Shown here piece after piece: positions 25,410-32,780 of a stretch of 64,000 bases of DNA (positions are counted from its first letter, which is position 1; every line of letters begins with the position of its first letter). Under the pieces are notes generated by a model. It saw only the letters and a program-made list of their open reading frames with translations. It did not search any database and was not told the origin of the DNA. The DNA comes from Brevinematales bacterium (GTDB lineage: Bacteria > Spirochaetota > Brevinematia > Brevinematales > GWF1-51-8). A program made the translations under genes and the position numbers. The DNA lies in contig JABLXV010000004.1 of assembly GCA_013177895.1 (NCBI GenBank), forward strand, positions 66,496 through 130,495. Direction: 5' to 3'.

Positions 25410-26492
25410 CTATTTGATTTCCTTAACATATATCCCGCTGTAGAGCGACGCGATAAAAACCCTGCCCTCCGGCGTAATCGCGAGCGCAACCTGCTCGTAC
25501 GGGCCGTAACTTTTCCCGTTGATATAGGCATAATATCCCTTCTTCACCCGGAAATACACAAAGCCGTACTTACTTCCATCCTTGCTGAACGACGGCGCGG
25601 TTACCTCGTCGAACGGGCCGAACGCTTTATCGCCGATACGCATATACCACTTCTGTTCTTTCAGATATCCAAACCCGTACAAGGCGCCGTTCGCGCTGAT
25701 AACCGGCGGGATTACATTCTCATACGGCCCGAATGATTTATCGCTCACCCGGATATACCAGCTATCCCATTTCGCGCTTTTCGTGTAGACATACCCGTAT
25801 GCGGAACCGTCCGCGCTGAATACCGGAGAAACCGCAAGCTGGAAGCCGGAATACGACTGACCGTCCACCGCGATATAATTCGAACCCTTCGCGGAGTAGA
25901 AGAATCCGTAATGGTCGCCCGCCTGGTTAAAATTCGGCGAGGCCGCGACAGTAAAATCCCCGAAGGTCTTGCCGTTCATCGTCACTTTCCATTTCCCACC
26001 GGACTGGTAGGCGAACCCGGATACCGACCCGTCCCCGTTAAAGGCCGGGGATTCCGCTTTCTGGAATGTGCCGTAGAGTTTCTGGTTCACCCTGACGAAG
26101 TAATTACCATTGGTGGCGTAGGAAAAACCGAAGTACGAACCGTCGGGGCTGATGCTGACCTGCCCGCAGTCGTCGAAAGGCCCGAAGGACTTTTCGTTGA
26201 CAACGGCAAACGATTGCCCGCTTAGAGTATAGTTATACGCGAATACCCCGCCGTCGCCGCTGAACACCAAGCCCTCAGCCGATTCATACGGCCCGTAGGT
26301 CTGCCCTGCGATCTTGACATACCAGTCCGCGCCGGACTTGAATACCATCCCCGATGTCGAACCGTCGGCGCTCAGGATGAATGTTTTCACGGTGTCATAT
26401 ACCAGAATAGACGATTTGCCGGAAAATGTGCCTGATATAACCAGCGTCATTACCGCGGCGATGATAAAAGATATAAAACGAGTTTGTTTCAT
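25410..26492 (-). CDS. Secreted GPY-repeat protein, probable beta-propeller (paralogue)
   Basis: 360 residues with a signal peptide (ISFIIAAVMTLVISGTFS). About seven or eight repeats of roughly 46 residues carry motifs such as YGPYESAE, FGPFDDCG, FGPYENVI, FGPFDEVT and YGPYEQVA and 'FS.DGS.YGF.Y' strands. It ends GIYVKEIK and is clearly related to the protein at 19892-21382. The repeat count suits a seven- or eight-bladed propeller. GGGGG precedes the ATG. Function unknown. Confidence 0.7.
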   Translation of the reverse strand: MKQTRFISFIIAAVMTLVISGTFSGKSSILVYDTVKTFILSADGSTSGMVFKSGADWYVKIAGQTYGPYESAEGLVFSGDGGVFAYNYTLSGQSFAVVNEKSFGPFDDCGQVSISPDGSYFGFSYATNGNYFVRVNQKLYGTFQKAESPAFNGDGSVSGFAYQSGGKWKVTMNGKTFGDFTVAASPNFNQAGDHYGFFYSAKGSNYIAVDGQSYSGFQLAVSPVFSADGSAYGYVYTKSAKWDSWYIRVSDKSFGPYENVIPPVISANGALYGFGYLKEQKWYMRIGDKAFGPFDEVTAPSFSKDGSKYGFVYFRVKKGYYAYINGKSYGPYEQVALAITPEGRVFIASLYSGIYVKEIK

Positions 26493-26589
26493 AAATTCCC
26501 CCGAGACAGGTTTGGTAAGAGTATCGGAGAAATGAGGGGTAAAATATAAGGAAAGTCGTTTTAAAGATGATGATAGGGATTCGACGGAA

Positions 26590-26907
26590 TCAGGGCTGCA
26601 CTTGAACTAAAACGACCTCGCGGGATTCAATATCGCCGCGGAAGTCTAAAGTGAACACGATATCGGTATCCCCGGGGGACAGCGCCTTGAAGCGGTAGAC
26701 CTGAACAGCCTCGTCCGCTCCCGTCATCCCCGCGGCCATCCGTTCGGGGTATGCATACTCGGTGTTGCTCGACACCATATTGACCACCGACGTATCGGAA
26801 ATATCGAAGCTGAGGAAATACCCGACCGATTCCTGCACCTGCCCGCGGTATTCCATCAACTCGCCAATTTTCACCGATATATTCTTCTGGCCGTTCAACG
26901 ATATCAT
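26590..26907 (-). CDS. Chagasin-like domain without a signal peptide (third copy)
   Basis: 105 residues, one chagasin (inhibitor I42)-like domain: NISVKIGELMEYRG, ESVGYFLSF in place of the usual NPTTGY loop, GMTGADEAVQVYRFKALSPGDTDIVF. The ATG at 26907 lacks a ribosome site and a signal peptide. The frame is open back to the TGA at 26932-26934 ending the preceding gene, which is in the same frame; only eight sense codons separate them. It may be a readthrough extension, a decayed fusion partner or a separate gene. Chagasin proteins inhibit papain-type cysteine peptidases. Confidence 0.5.
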   Translation of the reverse strand: MISLNGQKNISVKIGELMEYRGQVQESVGYFLSFDISDTSVVNMVSSNTEYAYPERMAAGMTGADEAVQVYRFKALSPGDTDIVFTLDFRGDIESREVVLVQVQP

Positions 26908-26931
26908 ATTTATTCCATCAATGTAAAAATT

Positions 26932-27345
26932 TCAGGGTTCCACGATTATTTCAATGGATTCCCTCGATTCTTCCTCAAAACGGTATTCCTTGATCATGTG
27001 AAGGATGGCCTTGCCCGGTGCGGCCGCCTTAAAAATATAGGTCAGTTTCGCTTTATCAGCGCCCTTCATACCCGCCTCGATCTTTTCCGGGTTAAAATAC
27101 TCCTTCTTTTCGTCAGCCACCGCGAGTATCTCATCTCCCTCGAACTTATAAACCAGCCATTTACCGACCGAGCCGTGGACAACGCCCGAATAACTCATGA
27201 GCGTCCCGGCCTTCACAGTTACGGAAGTCTTACCGTTTAATTCCAAAACCGCCTCGCCGTTTTTCATTGTTCTGGAGCGCGATATGCCCCACACTATCGG
27301 GAAGAATAACATTAGCGCGGATAGAAGAATCAATCCGCGGCGCAT
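26932..27345 (-). CDS. Secreted chagasin-like protein (second copy)
   Basis: 137 residues with a signal peptide (LILLSALMLFFPIVWG) and a chagasin-like domain (about 35-137): SVTVKAGTLMSYSG, HGSVGKWLVYKFEGDEIL, GMKGADKAKLTYIFKAAAPG and ESIEIIVEP. The pattern G-x-GG/GA..F-x-A-x-x-PG fits inhibitor I42; the NPTTGY loop is replaced by GSVG. It starts one base after the stop of the first copy, and the third copy follows in the same frame past its TGA. Confidence 0.55.
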   Translation of the reverse strand: MRRGLILLSALMLFFPIVWGISRSRTMKNGEAVLELNGKTSVTVKAGTLMSYSGVVHGSVGKWLVYKFEGDEILAVADEKKEYFNPEKIEAGMKGADKAKLTYIFKAAAPGKAILHMIKEYRFEEESRESIEIIVEP

Positions 27346-27346
27346 T

Positions 27347-27769
27347 TTATTTATCGACCACAGTAATCATATTCGTATGCTGATAGGTTATCACACCCCG
27401 GAAATTCTCGTAGATATAAAACAGCGTTGTACCGGGCTGTTTAGCTTCAAAGACAAATACCCCGTGGAAAGAGCCGCCGACAAGCCCTACTTCAGGCTGC
27501 TGACGAAAATCGTTCTTCAGCGCGAATACGTTGGTATTGCTGATAACAAAGTCCTGCAATGTCCCGATCGAACCCGAGTAATGGTGCTCGAAGTATGCAA
27601 TCTGTCCGACTTTCAATGTGACGTCATTCGTTTTGAAGAGGTTGATTTCCCCGGCAGGCGGTACGGGATTCGCGGTATAGACTGTAAGCCCCTCCGTTCT
27701 ATCGCATCCGATGAATATAATGATACCGATCAAAATGAATACTACCGATAAAATTCTGCCCTGACGCAT
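27347..27769 (-). CDS. Chagasin-like lipoprotein (first copy)
   Basis: 140 residues with a lipobox (FILIGIIIFIGC, Cys about 22). The mature part resembles chagasin: DVTLKVGQIAYFEHHYSGSIG, VGLVGGSFHGVFVFEAKQPGTTLFYI. GSIG stands where chagasin has its NPTTGY inhibitory loop. GGAGG precedes the ATG. It is followed one base later by the second copy. A peptidase-inhibitor role is inferred from family resemblance only. Confidence 0.55.
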   Translation of the reverse strand: MRQGRILSVVFILIGIIIFIGCDRTEGLTVYTANPVPPAGEINLFKTNDVTLKVGQIAYFEHHYSGSIGTLQDFVISNTNVFALKNDFRQQPEVGLVGGSFHGVFVFEAKQPGTTLFYIYENFRGVITYQHTNMITVVDK

Positions 27770-27797
27770 TAATTACCTCCCGGAAATTGCAGTAGAC

Positions 27798-28136
27798 CTA
27801 TTTCAACGCGTCAACCGCGTCTTTTTCATTGTCATATATACTTACCAGATCAACCAGTTTCGTCGATTCGATGATCCTTCTGATAGACGCGCTCGGCTTA
27901 ATCAGTTCAACCGTCCCGAACTCTTTTTTCAGGGTAACCAATTTTGTATAAAACATCCCGATAGCCGCGCTGTCCATATAAGTCACCAGTTCGAGATTAA
28001 ATATGAACTGCTTTTTACCTATCGCGATTTTTTCCTCAAAGGGCGTTTTTATCTGCTGGAGATTGAGCACTACCACTTCCCCTTTGAGCTGAAAAATCAC
28101 GATATCGTCATGTTCCCTAATCCGTACTTTTAGCAT
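27798..28136 (-). CDS. STAS-domain anti-sigma factor antagonist
   Basis: 112 residues, a single STAS domain: FQLKGEVVVLN near the start and VTYMDSAAIGMFY, in which Ser corresponds to the phosphorylated Ser of SpoIIAA/RsbV (usual motif DSSGL; here DSAAI). Such proteins bind or release an anti-sigma factor depending on phosphorylation, and PP2C phosphatases like those at 40-4984 reset them. The anti-sigma kinase is not seen here. It sits between the FecR-domain gene and the first chagasin-like gene in one operon. Confidence 0.82.
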   Translation of the reverse strand: MLKVRIREHDDIVIFQLKGEVVVLNLQQIKTPFEEKIAIGKKQFIFNLELVTYMDSAAIGMFYTKLVTLKKEFGTVELIKPSASIRRIIESTKLVDLVSIYDNEKDAVDALK

Positions 28137-28178
28137 TTATATTCCTTCTTGCATGCGCGGTGTCCCGGAGCGCAGGAA

Positions 28179-28829
28179 CTATTCGTGCAATCCGCCGATT
28201 TTCGTCCAGTCGATTGTAAGATTGAGTTTCTTAGCGATCTCATCCAAGTCCTGGTCGGTATGATAATCCATTCCCGCGTTGGTCGCGCCGGAGGGAGATA
28301 CCCTTAAACCCATGTGATGCGCCGCGGACATCGGAGCGACCTTTCCGCCCTTATTCTCTACTACATCGATCGTTCCGTTACAACAGCAAATATATGAATT
28401 CGTGGGACTTTCGGACGCGGCATAAAACACGGTTCCGCGAACAATAACCACTGAACTCGATGTTTCAATTTTGAATCCGTCCTTATAGTCTTTCAGGCTA
28501 TATAGTACGTTGGCAATATTCCCGGCCTTCAGGACAATCTGTTTATCCGGCGAACCGAGGTTGATGATCACATCGGCGTTTTCATACACGCGGAAGATAT
28601 TTTTGCCGGGGAATACGATATCACACCAAGCGCCCTCGGCGGTAGTGATCTCCGACCCGTCGGCGACCTCCATCCCTACCTGAGCGGGCTTACCGTTAAT
28701 AGTCACATTCCCGGTATAGGTATCTAAAACACCCTTGCCCGCTTTGGCGGACTGATTCCCGCATGAAAGCGTCATGATTGATAAAACCATCACTGAAAGA
28801 AATATCTGTATGATGCGACCCCTATTCAT
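28179..28829 (-). CDS. FecR-domain lipoprotein
   Basis: 216 residues. Lipobox LSIMTLSC (Cys about 23) and a FecR domain: GNVTINGKPAQVGMEVADGSEITT, KAGNIANVLYSL, VIVRGTVFYAA. FecR domains act as envelope sensors or structural ligands. The ATG at 28829 was chosen over 28865 because it has CGGAG at good spacing and avoids overlap with the gene upstream. A CCC run (ICCCNGT) is an odd feature of the middle. Likely cotranscribed with the lipoprotein upstream and the STAS gene downstream. Confidence 0.75.
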   Translation of the reverse strand: MNRGRIIQIFLSVMVLSIMTLSCGNQSAKAGKGVLDTYTGNVTINGKPAQVGMEVADGSEITTAEGAWCDIVFPGKNIFRVYENADVIINLGSPDKQIVLKAGNIANVLYSLKDYKDGFKIETSSSVVIVRGTVFYAASESPTNSYICCCNGTIDVVENKGGKVAPMSAAHHMGLRVSPSGATNAGMDYHTDQDLDEIAKKLNLTIDWTKIGGLHE

Positions 28830-28845
28830 AGCAAACTCCGTTTGA

Positions 28846-29700
28846 TTAATCTCCATATATTTCATCCGCGCTAATCACTTCGCCGCCTTCGTCCACGTCG
28901 CCGCCGTCCGTATCGACCGGATTATCGGCGCCCTCGATCGTATTCAGCGCGGTATTCGCATATTCGATCATAGTGCTGGCGGGGAACGCCTTCATCAGAT
29001 CGGTAAGCTTAATTTTGGCGCTTTCCTTTGACTGAGAAATCTTCTTTGTATCGCCGGCATTATTTTTTATCGTGCTGAAGTATTCATACAATGCGTCGAG
29101 AATACCGACGCACATTTTTACATCCTCGTAATTCATGGAAATTTTATTCAGTTGTACCCACCGGTAGGAAGAGGGTATAGTCTTGGTTTCGGAAACCACA
29201 GGATAATCGGCGTTATAAAAAACCACATCCGCCCATGTAGTATCCTGTTCCTTCGTATCCATCACATAAACCAGAACCGGGGCAATCACTTCCATTTTTT
29301 TACCGGTCGCAAGATCGGGTTTCTGGCTCGCGGAAGTGTTTTCAAAAATCACCCCTTTATTCATGGGATTCTTTACTATATTACCCTCATAGATATATCC
29401 CTCGGAACCGGACATCTCGCTTTTAACAAACATATAAACCTGTTTTTTCTGGTTGGTAATAGTGACATTCATAAATATTAACTGTTCGCCGAAGAATACA
29501 GTATCTTTATATCCATATTTGTCAGTATATAAACTATTCCGCAGATACTTGGGAAAATATTTATCCTCGAGAGGTAATGGCTTACCGGAACTATCCCCCC
29601 CGGTATTATTCGCGTTATTTCCGCCCTTATCACAGCCGGAAAGTATCATGACAATAGACGAAACTGCAAGCAATACTATAAATCCCATATTTTTCCGCAT
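28846..29700 (-). CDS. Lipoprotein of unknown function
   Basis: 284 residues. Lipobox VMILSGC (Cys about 23), then a Gly/Asn-rich linker (KGGNNANNTGG) and a beta-rich domain; the C-terminus is acidic (DTDGGDVDEGGEVISADE). No family recognised. GGAGG precedes the ATG and a promoter-like pair (29723-29751) lies upstream, so it heads the operon that includes FecR, STAS and the chagasin-like genes. Confidence 0.7.
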   Translation of the reverse strand: MRKNMGFIVLLAVSSIVMILSGCDKGGNNANNTGGDSSGKPLPLEDKYFPKYLRNSLYTDKYGYKDTVFFGEQLIFMNVTITNQKKQVYMFVKSEMSGSEGYIYEGNIVKNPMNKGVIFENTSASQKPDLATGKKMEVIAPVLVYVMDTKEQDTTWADVVFYNADYPVVSETKTIPSSYRWVQLNKISMNYEDVKMCVGILDALYEYFSTIKNNAGDTKKISQSKESAKIKLTDLMKAFPASTMIEYANTALNTIEGADNPVDTDGGDVDEGGEVISADEIYGD

Positions 29701-29722
29701 AGAGTCCTCCTAAGTTTTTTTT

Positions 29723-29751
29723 ATTATAGAATAATTTTTTATATTAGTAAA
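29723..29751 (-). promoter_or_regulatory. Promoter of the lipoprotein-FecR-STAS operon
   Basis: TTTACT, 17-base spacer, TATAAT on the minus strand, 23 bases upstream of the ATG at 29700, in an AT-rich divergent region. Confidence 0.5.
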
Positions 29752-29876
29752 GTTTAAGCATAATAATCAAAATCCAAACCGCGCATTCCGACGCTTTTTT
29801 TATTATTTAATTATCATATATAAAATAATAATATTTAGTTCCGATATTCTCATTATGCTAATATCTGGAGGGCAAA

Positions 29877-30356
29877 ATGGCTAAGAAGACGAAAAAAATC
29901 AAATCGCAGACCGATTATAAGGACCTGACCATTGACGCTGTTTCTGATTTTAATAAAAAGGATTTTCAGGCGGCGTTGATAAAATTTCTTGAGATGGAGC
30001 AATCGAATTTCGATAACCCTAAAGTCCATGAGATACTCGTGTATATTTATGTGAATCTGAAGGATTTGCAAAACGCTCAGAAGCAATACGAGATTTATAT
30101 CGACCTTACCAAACAGCAGGATCCTTCCTTTAATATACCGAAACTGAAGGATTTCAACGAACTTGTTAACGATGCGGGAGACGCGGACGAACTCGAACGC
30201 CGTTATCATGAAATCATGGATAAAGATTCCGACCCCGATTTTTTCAACGATCTTGATATTGCGGCAAAACTCAGCGTCATTTATATGTCCCGCGGGGAGT
30301 ACAAAAAAGCAGAGGAAGTTCTGCTGAAGTTTAAAAATAAATGCAAAGCCGCTTGA
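29877..30356 (+). CDS. Small TPR-like protein
   Basis: 159 residues, helical, with paired repeats resembling TPRs (FNKKDFQAALIKFLEMEQ, HEILVYIYVNLKDLQNAQKQY, KLSVIYMSRGEYKKAEEVLLK). Lys-rich N-terminus (MAKKTKKIKS), no signal peptide. GGAGGG precedes the ATG. Probably a protein-binding scaffold; partner unknown. The PilZ gene follows 64 bases later. Confidence 0.7.
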   Translation: MAKKTKKIKSQTDYKDLTIDAVSDFNKKDFQAALIKFLEMEQSNFDNPKVHEILVYIYVNLKDLQNAQKQYEIYIDLTKQQDPSFNIPKLKDFNELVNDAGDADELERRYHEIMDKDSDPDFFNDLDIAAKLSVIYMSRGEYKKAEEVLLKFKNKCKAA

Positions 30357-30419
30357 GATTTGCGCAACTTTTAAATATATAATACAATATTACTGGAATT
30401 GTTGGTGAAGGAGTCCTCC

Positions 30420-31130
30420 ATGGATAAAATTATCTATTTGTCGTCCGGGGATTTATTCAAATCCGAGATTGAGAAGGTTAAGGGGGGATACCAGATTTTC
30501 CGCGCCCGAAACCTTCGCGATGCGCTGATTTTCCTGATAAACAATCCCGAGGTCGGCGCGATTATTTACACCGTGGCCTCTTCTTCACTCATCGATAAAA
30601 AAACTATGGAAGTGTTCTTTCACCTGAATCCCCTATTTCCCGTCATTATCGCCCAGAAGGAAACGGGAAAGTACGACCAGAACCAACTATTGGAATGGAA
30701 TAAAAACATCATCCTGCTGGGAAATATCGATGAGCTCGATAATGTCCTTCAATCCACGCAGAAGAACCGCCGCAAGTATAACCGCGTGGACTGGCCCTTA
30801 TTCGCGACCTTCTATAAAAACATCAACTCATCGACCACCGAAACAGGTAAGATACTATCGCTATCGGCGGGCGGCTCCTATATCCAGACCACCAATTTCG
30901 ATATGGTAGACCTCAACCAGCCGGTCTATATGGAAATCCATTTCCGCGATTTCAAGTTCTTTGTCGAGAGTACGGTCGTCCGTATCAACAGGACTCTTTC
31001 GAGCGAATCATTGCCCCCCGGGTTCGCGGTTCGTTTCGATAACGTGTCTATCGCGACACAGACCTACATCAATCACATTATCAACGACCATCTGATGATG
31101 ACCCTCTTTAAGGAACTGGATATTAAATAA
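30420..31130 (+). CDS. PilZ-domain protein with an N-terminal receiver-like domain
   Basis: 236 residues. The N-terminal part (about 1-110) has a receiver-like alternation without the Asp pocket. The C-terminal PilZ domain shows RRKYNR and SLSAGGSY; the usual (D/N)xSxxG reads SLSAGG, so the Asp/Asn that contacts c-di-GMP is Ser. Binding may be weak or absent. Start ATG at 30420 has AAGGAG at good spacing; an in-frame TTG at 30399 does not. An HD-GYP protein lies at 49408. Confidence 0.75.
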   Translation: MDKIIYLSSGDLFKSEIEKVKGGYQIFRARNLRDALIFLINNPEVGAIIYTVASSSLIDKKTMEVFFHLNPLFPVIIAQKETGKYDQNQLLEWNKNIILLGNIDELDNVLQSTQKNRRKYNRVDWPLFATFYKNINSSTTETGKILSLSAGGSYIQTTNFDMVDLNQPVYMEIHFRDFKFFVESTVVRINRTLSSESLPPGFAVRFDNVSIATQTYINHIINDHLMMTLFKELDIK

Positions 31131-31180
31131 CCCGAAATTAGATTTTTCCTATCTTACCTCTTATAATAGTCCGGGAGTAT

Positions 31181-32773
31181 ATGATGCGGAAGGGAAGGGT
31201 CGGCCTCGTTATTTTTTTCTTTGTTTTCTTTTTTATCATCCTGTTAATCCGTTTGACTACCGTAACCTTTTTTCCAGACCCGCGCTTAAAAACCATGGCG
31301 ATAATCGAACCCAAACGCGGGGTGATCTACGACGTCAACGGGAAGGAGCTTGCGCTCTACTCTCCCTCGTTTTCCGTATATGCCCGCCCCGACCTGCTTT
31401 CCCCCGAATTACGGGACTACCTCTATAAAATCCTGATCCAGCTGAACTTTATGTCGAAGGACGACCTTCAGGCGTTATATAAAGAAAAAGGCTTCGTTTG
31501 GCTGAAACGCAAGATCACGCCCAGCGAAAAACAGGTCATGGATAAGCTGATCGCTGAACTGAAAAGTAAAAAAGCCATCAAGGAAGACGAGATCGGAGTG
31601 GTCGAGGAACAGGGCCGTTTCTACCCCTACTGGTATACCGGCTCCATGGTCGGATTCGTGGGTATCGATAATCAGGGGCTCGGCGGCATTGAGTACCAGT
31701 TTAATTCCTACCTGGAAAAGGGCAATAACGTCTATACCTCCATCGACCCCTATGTCTGCGCGATTATCTACGACGAAATCAAAAACGGCGTCCTCCAATA
31801 CGAGGCCGATATGGGCAGCGTCGTCGTCATGAATGTCGAGACCCGGGAAGTGATCGCGATGGCGAACTTCCCCACTTACGATCCCAACGACTTTTCGACG
31901 ATTAAATCGAACACCATCCGCCCCGCAGGAATATCGGAAATTTACGAGCCCGGCTCGGTGATGAAGATATTTACCGCCGCCAACGCGCTGAACCAGAAAA
32001 TCGCGTCCCCTCACAGCCCCACCTACTTTTGCGATTCCGAATTCCAAGTAGGCGATTATACCTTTACTTCCCCGGCGGTTTACGGAAATGTCGACCTGTC
32101 GGGCATTCTCCAGAAATCCATCAACGTCGGTATGGTGCAGGTCGCGGCGAATTTCCAGAAGAAACAGTACTACGATTATTTAAAAAGCCTCGGCTTCGGC
32201 AGTATGCCTATGATCCCGCTGACGGGGATGGAATCGGGCATACTCCGCCCCGTCGATCAGTGGTCTTACCTGTCTAAGTATATGCTCGCGATCGGCCAGG
32301 AGATCGGCGTAACCACCCTCCAGCTCGCCGCGGCGGCGTGCGTAATTGCGGGCGGGGGCGTCTATAAGAACCCGATCATCGTCCGTTCGGTGAAGGATGC
32401 GGCGGGAGTCGAATTATTCCTCCCAAAAACAATAGAAATTCCCGTTATTTCGAAGGATGTTTGCATCAAGACACTTTCGATGCTGAAAACGGTCGTGAGC
32501 GAACAAGGGACTGCCATCAAAGCGCAGGTCGAGGGCATCTCCATCGCGGGGAAAACCGGCACCGGGCAGGTCGCCAAAAAGGGCGGCGCGGGGTATTATT
32601 CCGATCTCTATAACGCCGTGTTTATCGGGTTTGTGCCCGCCGATAACCCGAAGCTGGTCATAGTCGTAACGCTTAACCGTCCGCACGGGCCGGAACATAC
32701 CGGCGGAGGAGCCGCTGCGCCTGTTTTCGCGAATATCGTCAGGCGCATTATTATTTCCACCTCCTATCTGTAG
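31181..32773 (+). CDS. Class B penicillin-binding protein (FtsI/SpoVD-type transpeptidase)
   Basis: 530 residues: an N-terminal membrane anchor (about 8-27), a pedestal region beginning PKRGVIYDVNGKELA, and a transpeptidase domain with the three active-site motifs EPGSVMKIF (SxxK, Ser259), KSINVGMV (SxN) and AGKTGTG (KTG). It crosslinks peptidoglycan, probably during septation. No PASTA domain is seen. GGGAG precedes the double ATG; 31184 is an alternative. It lies seven bases upstream of a MAF-type gene. Confidence 0.92.
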   Translation: MMRKGRVGLVIFFFVFFFIILLIRLTTVTFFPDPRLKTMAIIEPKRGVIYDVNGKELALYSPSFSVYARPDLLSPELRDYLYKILIQLNFMSKDDLQALYKEKGFVWLKRKITPSEKQVMDKLIAELKSKKAIKEDEIGVVEEQGRFYPYWYTGSMVGFVGIDNQGLGGIEYQFNSYLEKGNNVYTSIDPYVCAIIYDEIKNGVLQYEADMGSVVVMNVETREVIAMANFPTYDPNDFSTIKSNTIRPAGISEIYEPGSVMKIFTAANALNQKIASPHSPTYFCDSEFQVGDYTFTSPAVYGNVDLSGILQKSINVGMVQVAANFQKKQYYDYLKSLGFGSMPMIPLTGMESGILRPVDQWSYLSKYMLAIGQEIGVTTLQLAAAACVIAGGGVYKNPIIVRSVKDAAGVELFLPKTIEIPVISKDVCIKTLSMLKTVVSEQGTAIKAQVEGISIAGKTGTGQVAKKGGAGYYSDLYNAVFIGFVPADNPKLVIVVTLNRPHGPEHTGGGAAAPVFANIVRRIIISTSYL

Positions 32774-32780
32774 GTCCACT

